The translations under genes and the position numbers were made by a program. Of a stretch of DNA of 64,000 nt, positions 63,997 through 64,000 are shown in pieces. The stretch comes from Komagataeibacter medellinensis NBRC 3288. Lineage in GTDB: Bacteria; Pseudomonadota; Alphaproteobacteria; Acetobacterales; Acetobacteraceae. The notes under the pieces were generated by a model. The model ran no database searches. It had not been told where the DNA came from and saw only the letters and a program-made list of their open reading frames with translations. The stretch is from positions 1,952,001 through 2,016,000 of the forward strand of contig NC_016027.1 in the NCBI RefSeq assembly GCF_000182745.2, written 5' to 3'. How positions within the stretch are numbered: position 1 is the first letter of the stretch; each line of letters begins with the position of its first letter.

Positions 63997-64000
63997 GGCG

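Noticed and set aside
1-64000. CRISPR arrays
   Set aside because: No array of regularly spaced direct repeats was seen; the dispersed repeats are palindromic and far apart.
1-64000. Prophage or integrated plasmid
   Set aside because: No integrase, structural phage genes, or transfer genes were seen; the tRNA genes have no repeated 3' ends nearby.

Overview
The window looks like chromosomal DNA of an acetic acid bacterium (Acetobacteraceae, most likely Komagataeibacter or Gluconacetobacter). This is an inference from several things read together: high G+C; hopanoid genes (hpnN and two HpnL-like genes); an F0 ATP synthase operon with no F1 genes beside it; a short HprK inside a regulatory PTS operon (hprK-rapZ-EIIA-ptsH-ptsI); DUF3126, DUF2939 and DUF3297 proteins; IS5-type and IS1595-type remnants; and a hemE/maf pair flanking a probable chromosome origin. 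No search could be run, so the genus is not proven.

Layout. 0-5 kb: end of an HpnL-like membrane protein, prephenate dehydrogenase, a deleted IS5 copy, radA, a YigZ/IMPACT protein and a DUF3297 protein. 5-12.5 kb (minus strand): hpnN, hpnL-like, then the riboflavin operon ribD-ribE-ribBA-ribH behind an FMN riboswitch whose downstream hairpin covers the ribD ribosome binding site. 12.6-21 kb: an aquaporin-like protein lacking normal NPA boxes, a beta-barrel porin, small proteins, moeB-DsrE-SH3 and pyruvate kinase. 21.2-25.9 kb: a fused IS1595/IS5 scar touching the end of mlaF, then mlaE, a Bcr-type exporter and gmk. 26-33 kb: a short-chain dehydrogenase, a solitary RND pump, tRNA-Arg, a solitary cytochrome b, and a TPP riboswitch in front of a thiamine-precursor-type binding protein. 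33-37 kb: DUF2721, a second porin and a Gfo/Idh/MocA oxidoreductase.

37-55 kb is almost all minus strand: two glycosyltransferases behind the F0 operon (atpI-B-E-F'-F), a secreted protein, purH, pabB-pabC, the regulatory PTS, and hemE-HAD-hemJ. Between the divergent hemE and maf lies a spacer with an A/T-rich purine tract, degenerate DnaA boxes and twelve GTAC tetramers in about 245 bp; I read it as a candidate oriC. 56-64 kb: tRNA-Ala, an RmlC-like protein lacking the usual catalytic histidine, a MATE transporter, a well structured candidate small RNA with its own promoter and terminator, and the etfD-etfB-etfA electron-transfer operon with a 2-oxoglutarate oxygenase upstream.

The most unusual overall feature is a dispersed intergenic repeat found nine times. 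It folds as two hairpins inside an outer inverted repeat (a three-way junction), always lies close after genes and often between convergent genes. Some copies carry outer GGCTGTTTGAAA-type ends that resemble the ends of the IS5-type element here, suggesting a non-autonomous mobile family that may also act as a terminator.
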